This document shows, one piece after another, positions 24,155 to 36,952 of a DNA stretch of 64,000 bases. Each line of letters starts with the position of its first letter. Position 1 is the first letter of the stretch. The translations under genes were made by a program, and so were the position numbers. Source of the stretch: Flavonifractor sp. An82 (GTDB lineage Bacteria; Bacillota; Clostridia; Oscillospirales; Oscillospiraceae); assembly GCF_002159265.1 (NCBI RefSeq), contig NZ_NFHG01000017.1:1-64000 (forward strand), written 5' to 3'. Under the pieces are notes generated by a model. It saw nothing but the letters and a program-made list of their open reading frames with translations. It had not been told where the DNA came from and searched no databases.

Positions 24155-24610
24155 ATGAAAAGAAAACACATTCTTTTGACCGTTCTTGCCTGTCTTCTCC
24201 TTCTGGCTGGGTTCATGGGCTGGCGGCTGCTGTCCAGCTACATGCTGCCACTGCGCTTGAATTGGGGGATCTCCATTCCTTTTTGGGCCCGTCCCGCCCA
24301 ATGCTATGAAAAGGATTCCGGCCCCAGTTTTCTGGGGGACGGCATCCGCTACCATGTGTTTTCCTATCAGTACGAGGACTTCATCGACCAGATGTTTGCC
24401 TGGGGCAGCGTGGACCGGGAGACCATCTATTATGATAGCTTTACCCAGGCCGCCGAGACCTGGCTGGATGAGATCGAAGTCCCGGCCGAATACCGCCCCG
24501 ACTATGAGAACTGTTCCAACTGGTACCGCGCCAAGGATGACAACAGCGAAATCCTCATCTTCTGGAATGCGGATCTGAACCGGCTCTACATTCTGGAATC
24601 CATTCTCTGA
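24155..24610 (+). CDS. Small secreted or membrane-anchored protein, unknown
   Basis: 151 aa. Signal/anchor helix MKRKHILLTVLACLLLLAGFMGW (1-23) and an acidic, aromatic-rich extracellular part (YHVFSYQYEDFIDQMFAWGSVDRETIYYDSF, then LIFWNADLNRLYILESIL). ATG 24155 after ATAGGAGG. Last of three small genes behind the promoter at 23118. Not assigned to a family. Confidence 0.75.
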   Translation: MKRKHILLTVLACLLLLAGFMGWRLLSSYMLPLRLNWGISIPFWARPAQCYEKDSGPSFLGDGIRYHVFSYQYEDFIDQMFAWGSVDRETIYYDSFTQAAETWLDEIEVPAEYRPDYENCSNWYRAKDDNSEILIFWNADLNRLYILESIL

Positions 24611-24641
24611 CCGCTCAATGCCGCCCCTCCCCAAAAGGCGG

Positions 24642-24669
24642 TTGACAAAGACGGAAAATGTGATAGAAT
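24642..24669 (+). promoter_or_regulatory. Promoter of the alaS T-box transcript
   Basis: TTGACA (24642-24647), 16-bp spacer, extended -10 TGATAGAAT (TAGAAT 24664-24669). Confidence 0.85.
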
Positions 24670-24675
24670 AAGGCA

Positions 24676-24910
24676 GTTGAAGCGCGATGACGAAGCCAAG
24701 CAGGCCACGCCGCGACAAGCGAGAGGGGACGGTGAGAGCCCTCCGCGACACGGGTCCGCAAGCCACTTCCGAGCCGCCCGGGAGGACCGGGACGATTCAT
24801 CCCCGTTACCGGATGCAATGAGATGCGCCCTTTGGGCGTAGATCAGGGTGGTACCGTGGAGTAAACTTGCTCCGCCCCTGACAGTGTCGGGGGCGGAGCT
24901 TTATTTTTTG
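24676..24910 (+). promoter_or_regulatory. T-box riboswitch controlling alaS
   Basis: The conserved T-box AGGGTGGTACCGTGG is at 24845-24859. The leader also shows GAGAGGGGACGGTGAGAGCC, typical of stem I/II. A terminator (GCTCCGCCCC...GGGCGGAGC, 24869-24899, then T-rich) follows directly. Uncharged tRNA-Ala should favour the antiterminator. An Ala codon GCC occurs in the plausible specifier region, but I did not fold the stem. Confidence 0.93.
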
Positions 24911-24929
24911 ACAGAGGAGATTGAATCAC

Positions 24930-27602
<2,673 letters not shown>

Positions 27603-27616
27603 GCCGCCCGGCGCTT

Positions 27617-27749
27617 AGGGCGCAGATGACGCCCTTTCAAGCGTTTTGGCCCGGCATGGCCGGGCCAAAACCTTGATGCCGGGGCGATTCATTCGCCCCG
27701 AGCAGATTAAATCGGAGGGGTCCCCATGGAATGACTCATTCCATGGGGA
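27617..27749. other. Four consecutive hairpins between the two alaS tail copies
   Basis: Stems: 27617-27622/27630-27635 (AGGGCG), 27643-27655/27659-27671 (13 bp), 27680-27687/27693-27700 (CGGGGCGA) and 27721-27734/27736-27749 (14 bp around one base). The first, followed by TTTC, could be the alaS terminator. The rest have no T-run and no ORF. Confidence 0.8.
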
Positions 27750-27751
27750 TC

Positions 27752-27856
27752 GGCGGCAAGCCCGACAGCGCCATGGGCGGCGGCTCCGATGTCCTCAAGC
27801 TGGACGACGCCCTCGCCAAGGTGGACAATTTTGTGGCCGATAAGCTGGGGCTGTAA
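27752..27856 (+). pseudogene. Orphan second copy of the alaS 3' end (copy B)
   Basis: Codes in frame for the same 34 C-terminal residues of AlaRS and a stop, with nine synonymous changes relative to copy A and no upstream AlaRS body. It is not a gene by itself. Purely silent divergence implies that each copy once ended a working alaS. The likely origin is integration of a mobile element at the alaS 3' end that brought its own gene tail, or recombination with a related alaS. Confidence 0.85.
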
Positions 27857-27905
27857 CCGCTCCTCTTCACAAATACCCTAGACACAGAAAGTAGGCATTT
27901 TCTTC

Positions 27906-28085
27906 ATGCTTCCCCAAGATCCTATTATCCTGCTCAGCTATCTGAACACCAAACTGCGTGATTTCTATTCCACTCTGGACGCACTGTGTGATGATCTTCA
28001 GGTTGACAAGGACGATATCATCCGCTCCCTGTCCGCCATCCACTGCCAGTACGATCCGGAACTGAACCAGTTTGTCAGAAGCTGA
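27906..28085 (+). CDS. DUF4250 family small protein
   Basis: 59 aa: MLPQDPIILLSYLNTKLRDF then YSTLDALCDDLQVDKDDIIR and a short tail. This is the complete DUF4250 pattern known from many Clostridia; its function is unknown. The ribosome site is weak (AGTAGG, 11 nt before ATG). A strong terminator follows. Confidence 0.85.
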   Translation: MLPQDPIILLSYLNTKLRDFYSTLDALCDDLQVDKDDIIRSLSAIHCQYDPELNQFVRS

Positions 28086-28100
28086 ACACCGCTTTCTTTT

Positions 28101-28146
28101 CCCGGAATGGGACGCACTTATGGCGTCCCATTCCGGGATTTTTTGA
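28101..28146 (+). terminator. Terminator after the DUF4250 gene
   Basis: CCCGGAATGGGACGC (28101-28115) pairs with GCGTCCCATTCCGGG (28123-28137), followed by ATTTTTTG. Confidence 0.92.
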
Positions 28147-28154
28147 CCAATAGA

Positions 28155-28184
28155 AAAAGCCTGCCGCATTTGCGGCAGGCTTTT
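28155..28184 (-). terminator. Terminator of the guaB transcript
   Basis: AAAAGCCTGCCGCA / TGCGGCAGGCTTTT, a 14-bp stem with T-runs on both strands, 10 bp beyond the last gene of the leftward operon. Confidence 0.9.
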
Positions 28185-28193
28185 CCTGTTCTC

Positions 28194-28451
28194 TTATCGA
28201 ACGCCGTAGGTCTCCCACAGCGTCAGGGTATTCTGATTCATCAGTTTTTCCCCAAAAAGTTCCCGGAACTGGGCGGTCTTCTGCTTCCCCTGGGACTTCA
28301 AGGCCTCCATTCGGGTCACGATCTCCTGCTGGCGGGCCATCAGGCGCTCATAGGCGTCCTCAAAGGCTGCCAGCCGGGCCGCTGCGGCTTCCATCTCCTC
28401 AGCCGGAATGACCCAGCTGCCGGCGGAATCCTTTTTTGTGATCCGCTCCAT
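28194..28451 (-). CDS. Small helical protein behind guaB, unknown
   Basis: 85 aa: MERITKKDSAGSWVIPAEEM then a long charged helix (AARLAAFEDAYERLMARQQEIVTRMEALKSQGKQKTAQFRELFG). Similar small proteins occur in Clostridia, some in phages, but no role is known. It begins 3 bp after the guaB stop with no clear ribosome site, so translation is probably coupled. Confidence 0.65.
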   Translation of the reverse strand: MERITKKDSAGSWVIPAEEMEAAAARLAAFEDAYERLMARQQEIVTRMEALKSQGKQKTAQFRELFGEKLMNQNTLTLWETYGVR

Positions 28452-28454
28452 GTC

Positions 28455-29948
<1,494 letters not shown>

Positions 29949-29970
29949 CTATTTTAAAATAATTTTATCC

Positions 29971-29999
29971 ATTCTACTTGATTGCCGCTTTGCTGTCAA
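29971..29999 (-). promoter_or_regulatory. guaB promoter
   Basis: Minus strand TTGACA (29999-29994), 17-bp spacer, TAGAAT (29976-29971). The box lies inside the last codons of the thioesterase gene. No purine riboswitch fits in the roughly 35-nt leader. Confidence 0.85.
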
Positions 30000-30726
30000 G
30001 TGTCGTCAAAGTAACCGCGCCTTCAAACCGGCTTTTTCCCGTCTGATCGGCACCGCGGACATAGTGCTTGCCATCCAGCTCACCGGTAAAAAGGGTGATG
30101 GTCTCCCCCGCCATGCACTCGGCCAGATAGTCCACCTGGAGTGCGGATACATAGCAGCTGTTTCCCAGCTGGTCCATCCGAATGGCGTCGCAAATGAAAT
30201 CGGCATAGCGGACGTTGTTCACATGGCCGTTGATATCGGTGTCACTGTAGTGCATGGCCCGGTGATCCACCGGCACCATTTCCTCCGGCAGCTTGAAGCG
30301 GGAGAGCATTTTATCCTTACACAGGGAACCGCCGTCGCTGTTCTGGAACTCCTCGATCTTGCTCATCCGGCCCAGCCGGTGGGTGTCGGCATCAGCCAGC
30401 ACCCATACGGATACCGCCTCTCCCACCGTTTTCCCGTCCACGAACAGGTCAAAATCCCGGTAACTGGAGGCTCCCTTTCCGCCCCGGTGCCAGGTGCGGA
30501 TATCCAGCCGCTCATTCCAGCACAGCGGCCGGTCCAGCCGGTACCACATCCGGGCCAGCATCCAGAAGAGGTTGTACTTGCTCATCATTTCCTCCCGGGA
30601 GGCATGGAGCTCACAGGCGGCAGCCACCGCCGCCTCCTGCAGGATCCCCATCAGTCCGGAGGAGCGGCAGTGATTCCAGGGGTCCACATCCCGGGAGTCG
30701 ATGGAATAGCTGCCCTCAAAATACAT
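29974..30726 (-). CDS. Acyl-ACP thioesterase (FatA/FatB-like)
   Basis: 250 aa, two hotdog folds. Releases fatty acids from acyl carrier protein. The N-terminal hotdog ([28 protein letters not shown]) and the C-terminal catalytic one ([25 protein letters not shown]) are typical of the bacterial acyl-ACP thioesterase family PF01643. Start at ATG 30726 after GAAAGGAGGAATGAGGG. It starts 3 bp downstream of the zinc-protein gene. Confidence 0.9.
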   Translation of the reverse strand: MYFEGSYSIDSRDVDPWNHCRSSGLMGILQEAAVAAACELHASREEMMSKYNLFWMLARMWYRLDRPLCWNERLDIRTWHRGGKGASSYRDFDLFVDGKTVGEAVSVWVLADADTHRLGRMSKIEEFQNSDGGSLCKDKMLSRFKLPEEMVPVDHRAMHYSDTDINGHVNNVRYADFICDAIRMDQLGNSCYVSALQVDYLAECMAGETITLFTGELDGKHYVRGADQTGKSRFEGAVTLTTLDSKAAIK

Positions 30727-30729
30727 CCC

Positions 30730-31347
30730 TCATTCCTCCTTTCTGCCGTGAATCAGCAGCTTGGTTTTGCAGCAGATGTCGTCGATGTCGCTGGAGGTTG
30801 CCGCCGGGATCCGCATGGCGGCGCCGCAGTCGGCACAGAAGAGGTCGATGGAGCTGTAGTTGACCTGGAGCTTCCAGCGGTGGGACCCACAGGTACAGGA
30901 GATGCCGTCCCGCTGGGCAATCTCCTTGAGCTCGGAGAGCACCTCGTGCATCACCAGCTCATCCAGGAATGCGCCCTTCTCCTGGCCCTCAGGCCGCTCC
31001 ATCTTGTCCGCCGCCTCTTCCAGGCGCCGGAGGGCGGCAAATACCGGCCCCTCCTCTCCCACGTAGCAGCAGTCCAGACCGGACTGGGCACAGGAAAAGG
31101 CCAGTACCTTCTGATGAAGAAATGCGTTGGTGGAGCAGGTGACGGTGTGGTCCCGCCCACAGGAGAGGCAGGGCACGGTCAGCCGCACCCGGTCCCCCAT
31201 CATCTCCACATGGAGGGAGGACTTGCCGCAGGGGCAGGGCAGATCATTGGCCGAGGCCGCCAGCTGGAACACAGTGCGCTCCACCACCACACTCTGATGG
31301 CAGGCCGGGCACAGGTACGCCAGGGTACGCTTGGGTTGTTCTTCCAT
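30730..31347 (-). CDS. Multi-zinc-ribbon protein, unknown
   Basis: 205 aa with several zinc-binding pairs: CPACH (near 13), CPCGK (near 38), CLSCGRDH (near 60), CTCGSH (near 150) and CADCGAAM (near 170), probably two or three ribbons around a helical middle. Start was set at ATG 31347 (GGGAGG just upstream); the longer open frame covers the promoter region. It is the first gene of the unit with the thioesterase. It may bind nucleic acid, but that is inference. Confidence 0.75.
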   Translation of the reverse strand: MEEQPKRTLAYLCPACHQSVVVERTVFQLAASANDLPCPCGKSSLHVEMMGDRVRLTVPCLSCGRDHTVTCSTNAFLHQKVLAFSCAQSGLDCCYVGEEGPVFAALRRLEEAADKMERPEGQEKGAFLDELVMHEVLSELKEIAQRDGISCTCGSHRWKLQVNYSSIDLFCADCGAAMRIPAATSSDIDDICCKTKLLIHGRKEE

Positions 31348-31548
31348 GGAGGACCTCCCATTTGCCCGCGGGACCGGACAGTCCCGGGGCGTCTTTTGTG
31401 TATATGATACATTATAACGCAAATAAAGCAGGTTGACCAGCCGGACCGCATACAAAATACGTCCTCATATTTTGCCTGCTTTTCGTTCAAAATAGTATCT
31501 GACAGGCGGACGGTATCCATTCCGCCCCGCTGAGGAAGAGGTGAGCTT

Positions 31549-32562
31549 ATGACAAACAAAAAGCTGGGCCGCCATACCGCGGTCCTGGAACATCCGCCCT
31601 CGGTGATCGGCAGCGCCAGCGTGGTTGGTAAGAAGGAGGGGCAGGGTCCCCTGGCCGCTACCTTTGACCACATCAGCCAGGACGACTCCTTTGGAGAGCG
31701 GAGCTGGGAGAAGGCGGAGAGCGCCATGCAGAAGCTGGCTCTGGCCGCTGCCCTGGACAAGGCCGGCATCAGCGTGTCCGCCCTGGACTATCTGCTGGCA
31801 GGGGACCTGCTCAATCAGTGTATCGGCTCCGGCTTTGCCGTACGGGGGCAGGACGTGCCCTTTTGGGGGCTGTACGGAGCCTGCTCCACCATGGCGGAGA
31901 GTCTGTCCCTGGCGGCCATGCTGCTGGACGGCGGCTTCGGTGTGCGGGCGGCGGCCATGACCTCCTCCCACTTCTGCTCCGCCGAGCGGCAATACCGCTC
32001 CCCCCTGGAATACGGCGGGCAGCGGACCCCCACCGCCCAATGGACGGTGACCGGCTCAGGGTGTGTCATTCTGGCCAGCCAGGGTCCTGGCCCCTATATT
32101 ACCCACATCACCACCGGCAAGATCGTGGACAAGGGCATCAAGGACGCTGCCAACATGGGGGCGGCCATGGCCCCCGCCGCCTATTCCACCATCTCTGCCC
32201 ATTTTCAGGACACCGGCCGCAGGCCCTCCGACTACGACCTGATCATCACCGGCGACCTGGGCAAGCTGGGCAGGGACATCGTGGCCGACTGGTTCCACCG
32301 GGACGGCATGGACCTGAAAAACCTGAGCGACTGCGGCACCCTGATCTATGACCTGGAGGGCCAGGACGTCCACTGCGGCGGCTCGGGCTGCGGCTGCTCG
32401 GCGGTGGTGCTGGCCGGGCTGCTCCTCAACGGCATGGCCGGTGGCCGCTGGCGGCGCATCCTGTTCTGCGGTACCGGCGCTCTCCTCTCCCCCACCTCCT
32501 CCCAGCAGGGGGAGAGCATTCCCAGCATCTGCCACGCGGTGGCGCTGGACATTGGAAAGTGA
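31549..32562 (+). CDS. spoVAD: Stage V sporulation protein AD
   Basis: 337 aa, thiolase-like fold without the catalytic role. It binds dipicolinic acid on the outer face of the spore inner membrane as part of the SpoVA channel. Typical text: LGRHTAVLEHPPSVIGSASVVGKKEGQGPL, FWGLYGACSTMAESL and SDCGTLIYDLEGQDVHCGGSGCGCSA. ATG 31549 after AGGAAGAGGTGAGCTT. It pairs with spoVAE, whereas spoVAC is at 8377-8820. Forespore (sigma-G) expression is expected; I did not find a clean sigma-G promoter. Confidence 0.96.
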   Translation: MTNKKLGRHTAVLEHPPSVIGSASVVGKKEGQGPLAATFDHISQDDSFGERSWEKAESAMQKLALAAALDKAGISVSALDYLLAGDLLNQCIGSGFAVRGQDVPFWGLYGACSTMAESLSLAAMLLDGGFGVRAAAMTSSHFCSAERQYRSPLEYGGQRTPTAQWTVTGSGCVILASQGPGPYITHITTGKIVDKGIKDAANMGAAMAPAAYSTISAHFQDTGRRPSDYDLIITGDLGKLGRDIVADWFHRDGMDLKNLSDCGTLIYDLEGQDVHCGGSGCGCSAVVLAGLLLNGMAGGRWRRILFCGTGALLSPTSSQQGESIPSICHAVALDIGK

Positions 32563-32572
32563 GGACTGACCT

Positions 32573-32941
32573 ATGGATGTGATTTTGCCCTATCTGCGGG
32601 CCTTTGTATGCGGAGGCGTCCTCTGTCTCATCGGGCAGATCCTCATTGACAAGACCTCCCTCACCCCCGCCCGTATCCTGGTCTCCTATGTGGTGGCCGG
32701 AGTGATCCTGGGCGGCCTGGGGATCTACCCCTGGCTGGTGGAGTGGGGAGGCGCGGGTGCCACCGTACCCCTCACCGGCTTCGGGTATCTGCTGGCCAAG
32801 GGCGTGGCCCAGGCGGTGGCGGAAAAGGGGGCGCTGGGCATCCTGACCGGCGGGATCACCGCGGCGGCAGGCGGTATCACTGCGGCGGTCCTCTTCGGCC
32901 TGCTGGGCGCGTTGCTCTTCAAATCCCGCCCCAAATCCTGA
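32573..32941 (+). CDS. spoVAE: Stage V sporulation protein AE (AEb type)
   Basis: 122-aa membrane protein with about four helices (AFVCGGVLCLIGQILIDKT, ILVSYVVAGVILGGLGIY, GATVPLTGFGYLLAKGVAQAV, GGITAAVLFGLLGALLF). It belongs to the same SpoVAC/SpoVAEb family and completes the dipicolinic acid channel. It starts 10 bp after spoVAD with GAGGAC upstream. Confidence 0.95.
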   Translation: MDVILPYLRAFVCGGVLCLIGQILIDKTSLTPARILVSYVVAGVILGGLGIYPWLVEWGGAGATVPLTGFGYLLAKGVAQAVAEKGALGILTGGITAAAGGITAAVLFGLLGALLFKSRPKS

Positions 32942-32959
32942 AAAATTCACCCTTTTCCA

Positions 32960-32988
32960 TTGACAATCGGCCCGGCTGGTGGTAAAGT
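32960..32988 (+). promoter_or_regulatory. pyrG promoter
   Basis: TTGACA (32960-32965), 17-bp spacer, TAAAGT (32983-32988), followed by a leader of about 90 nt that contains a terminator hairpin. Confidence 0.8.
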
Positions 32989-32999
32989 ATCCGCCGTGA

Positions 33000-34691
<1,692 letters not shown>

Positions 34692-34698
34692 CCTGTCA

Positions 34699-34732
34699 TT
34701 TATGCAAGTTTATATTTCACTAGTTGCATAAA
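34699..34732. repeat. Inverted repeat between pyrG and glnA
   Basis: TTTATGCAA (34699-34707) and TTGCATAAA (34724-34732), perfect 9-bp arms 16 bp apart, 67 bp before the glnA -35. AT-rich arms and no T-run make an operator at least as likely as a terminator. Confidence 0.5.
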
Positions 34733-34799
34733 TTTCTGACTGTCCAGGATTCCGATTTCCGGTCATCCTTCCAAAATCCTGCTGATTTCTAATTTCCTA

Positions 34800-34828
34800 T
34801 TGACAAATAGTTCTGATATGTCTATACT
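34800..34828 (+). promoter_or_regulatory. glnA promoter
   Basis: TTGACA (34800-34805), 17-bp spacer, TATACT (34823-34828): consensus promoter. Confidence 0.88.
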
Positions 34829-34838
34829 TGCACCATCA

Positions 34839-34896
34839 GTTGAGAACGAAGGCGTTCCAACCCGGCCAGGGTGGGAGCGCCTTCTTCTTTTTCTTT
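34839..34896 (+). promoter_or_regulatory. Mutually exclusive hairpins in the glnA leader
   Basis: Early hairpin: GTTG-GAACG-(AAGG)-CGTTC-CAAC (34839-34861, one bulged A). Terminator: GAAGGCGTTCC (34848-34858) with GGAGCGCCTTC (34874-34884), then a T-rich run. Both use bases 34848-34858, so only one can form, which is the layout of an attenuator. The ANTAR gene downstream is the obvious candidate to stabilise the early hairpin. Confidence 0.65.
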
Positions 34897-34927
34897 CAAT
34901 ATGAAAGAAGGAAAGGAGATACCTGCA

Positions 34928-36259
34928 ATGTCGTACACCAAGGAAGATATCATTCGCATCGTCCATGAGGAGGATATTGAGTTTATCCGCCTCCAATTTA
35001 CCGACATCTTTGGTCAGCTGAAAAACGTCGCCATCACCGCCTCCCAGATCGAGAAGGCGGTCAATAACCAGATCATGTTCGACGGCTCCTCCATCGAGGG
35101 CTTCGTGCGGATCGACGAGTCCGACCAGTATCTCTATCCCGACCTCAACTCCTTTGTGGTCTTCCCCTGGCGGCCCAGCCACGGCAAGGTAGCCCGGCTG
35201 ATCTGCGACGTCTACAACCCCGACGGCACTCCCTTTGTGGGCGATCCCAGAGGTACCCTGAAGCGGGTGCTGCAGAAGGCCAAGGACATGGGGTATGACG
35301 CCTTCAACGTGGGCCCCGAGGCCGAGTTCTTCCTGTTCCAGACCGACGACGAGGGCCGTCCCACCACCAAGACCAACGATGAGGCCGGTTACTTCGACCT
35401 GGGCCCCCTGGACCACGGCGAGGGCACCCGCCGGGAGATCTGCCTGGCCCTGGAGCAGATGGGCTTTGAGATTGAGGCCAGCCACCATGAGGTAGCCGAG
35501 GGCCAGCACGAGATCGACTTCAAGTATGAAGAGGCCCTCCACGCCGCCGACAACATCATGACCTTCAAGCTGGCGGTCAAAACCCTGGCCCAGAAGAACG
35601 GTCTCCATGCCACCTTCATGCCCAAGCCCATCTTCGGCATCAACGGCTCCGGCATGCACACCAACATGTCCCTGTTCCGGGACGGCAAGAACGTCTTCTA
35701 CGATCCCAACGGCGAGAAAGGCCTGTCCAAGGAGGCCTACAGCTTTATCGCCGGCATCCTGGCTCATGTAAAGGGCATGGCCGCCGTCACCAACCCCCTG
35801 GTCAACTCCTACAAGCGTCTGGTGCCCGGCTATGAGGCCCCCTGCTATCTGGCCTGGTCGGCCTCCAACCGCTCCGCGCTGATCCGCATTCCCGCCTCCC
35901 GTGGCCAGTCCACCCGTGTGGAGCTCCGCTCCCCCGACCCGGCCTGCAACCCCTACCTGGAGCTGGCCGTCTGCCTGGCCGCCGGTCTGGACGGCATTGA
36001 GAAGGGTATGGTCCCCCCCGCTGAGGTCACCGAAAACATTTTCGTGATGGATCAGGCCACCCGGGAGGCCAACGGCATCGACTCCCTGCCCGGCTCCCTG
36101 GAGGAGGCCATTGAGGCCATGAAGGCCGACCAGCTGATCCTGGATACCCTGGGCGAGCACATTGCCGGCAACTACATCGCCGGCAAGGAGAAGGAGTGGG
36201 ACGAGTACCGCACCCGCGTATCCTCCTGGGAGCGGGAGAAGTATATTATCAACTATTGA
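34928..36259 (+). CDS. glnA: Glutamine synthetase, type I
   Basis: 443 aa, the length of Gram-positive GSI-alpha, which is feedback-regulated and not adenylylated. Makes glutamine from glutamate, ammonia and ATP. Signatures: [16 protein letters not shown] (N-terminal), [21 protein letters not shown] and the ATP/glutamate loop [13 protein letters not shown]. Start at ATG 34928 after AAAGGAGATACCTGCA. The gene is followed 41 bp later by an ANTAR-domain regulator and then glutamate synthase. Confidence 0.97.
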   Translation: MSYTKEDIIRIVHEEDIEFIRLQFTDIFGQLKNVAITASQIEKAVNNQIMFDGSSIEGFVRIDESDQYLYPDLNSFVVFPWRPSHGKVARLICDVYNPDGTPFVGDPRGTLKRVLQKAKDMGYDAFNVGPEAEFFLFQTDDEGRPTTKTNDEAGYFDLGPLDHGEGTRREICLALEQMGFEIEASHHEVAEGQHEIDFKYEEALHAADNIMTFKLAVKTLAQKNGLHATFMPKPIFGINGSGMHTNMSLFRDGKNVFYDPNGEKGLSKEAYSFIAGILAHVKGMAAVTNPLVNSYKRLVPGYEAPCYLAWSASNRSALIRIPASRGQSTRVELRSPDPACNPYLELAVCLAAGLDGIEKGMVPPAEVTENIFVMDQATREANGIDSLPGSLEEAIEAMKADQLILDTLGEHIAGNYIAGKEKEWDEYRTRVSSWEREKYIINY

Positions 36260-36300
36260 TCCCCAAGCAACAGCCTCCTCACAGTTGGGAGTGAACATCC

Positions 36301-36837
36301 ATGGAACAGGTGATCGTTGCCTTTGAAAACACCAAAAACGCCGGCCGTATTAAGGATATCCTGGAAACCTCAGGTACTGCCTCCTGCATCCTCTGCAAGA
36401 CCGCCGATCAGGTCCGGCGCACTGTCAATAAGCTCCACATCACCGCACTTATCTGCAGCTTCAAACTGGCCGATCAGAGCGCCGAGGCCCTGGCAGGCGA
36501 TCTTCCCCCCTCCTGCGCCGTACTGGTCCTGGCCTCCCAGAATCTGCTGGATCTGCTGCAGGACGACGACCTCTTCCGGCTGCCCGCCCCGGTCTCCAAG
36601 GGCGATCTGACCGCCTCCGTGCGGATGCTCCTCCAGATGGGGCGGCGGCTGGAGCGGGCCCTGCGGCCCCGCCGCTCGCCCGAGGAGCAGGCCCTCATCC
36701 AGCAGGCCAAGGCCCTGCTGATGGACCGCAACGGTATGACAGAGGAGCAGGCCCACCGCTTCCTGCAGAAGACCAGTATGGACAACGGCACAAAATTGCT
36801 CCAGACCGCTCAAATGGTACTGGACAGCGCAGAATAG
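36301..36837 (+). CDS. ANTAR-domain antiterminator with degenerate receiver domain
   Basis: 178 aa. C-terminal ANTAR three-helix domain (about 128-175: EEQALIQQAKALLMDRNGMTEEQAHRFLQKTSMDNGTKL). ANTAR proteins bind paired RNA hairpins and prevent termination. The N-terminal 110 residues have a receiver-like length and keep the Lys of the switch (SKGDL, Lys100), but the phospho-acceptor Asp is missing: the strand reads ALICSF where (L/V)D is expected. Activity may therefore follow a ligand or partner rather than phosphorylation. Position between glnA and gltB, each with leader hairpins, argues that it regulates nitrogen assimilation. Confidence 0.88.
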   Translation: MEQVIVAFENTKNAGRIKDILETSGTASCILCKTADQVRRTVNKLHITALICSFKLADQSAEALAGDLPPSCAVLVLASQNLLDLLQDDDLFRLPAPVSKGDLTASVRMLLQMGRRLERALRPRRSPEEQALIQQAKALLMDRNGMTEEQAHRFLQKTSMDNGTKLLQTAQMVLDSAE

Positions 36838-36855
36838 GGCAAACTAAACAGCATC

Positions 36856-36907
36856 GAGACAACGCAGTCTCACGGCGGCAGTCGGGGACGTACTGCCGCC
36901 GTTTTTT
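36856..36907 (+). promoter_or_regulatory. ANTAR-type hexaloop hairpin and terminator before gltB
   Basis: GAGAC-(AACGCA)-GTCTC at 36856-36871: a six-base loop with A at position 1 and G at position 4, the loop consensus for ANTAR targets. A terminator starts at the next base: ACGGCGGCAGT (36872-36882) with ACTGCCGCCGT (36892-36902) and T6. A second, upstream hexaloop hairpin was not clearly found. Confidence 0.7.
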
Positions 36908-36952
36908 ACTAACGCCCCACTGCCCAAACTCACCCGGAAAGGGGAATGAACC

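Noticed and set aside
31434-31453. Sigma-G promoter for spoVAD
   Set aside because: GCATAC/CATATT-like boxes are present but only 12 bp apart; spacing is wrong.
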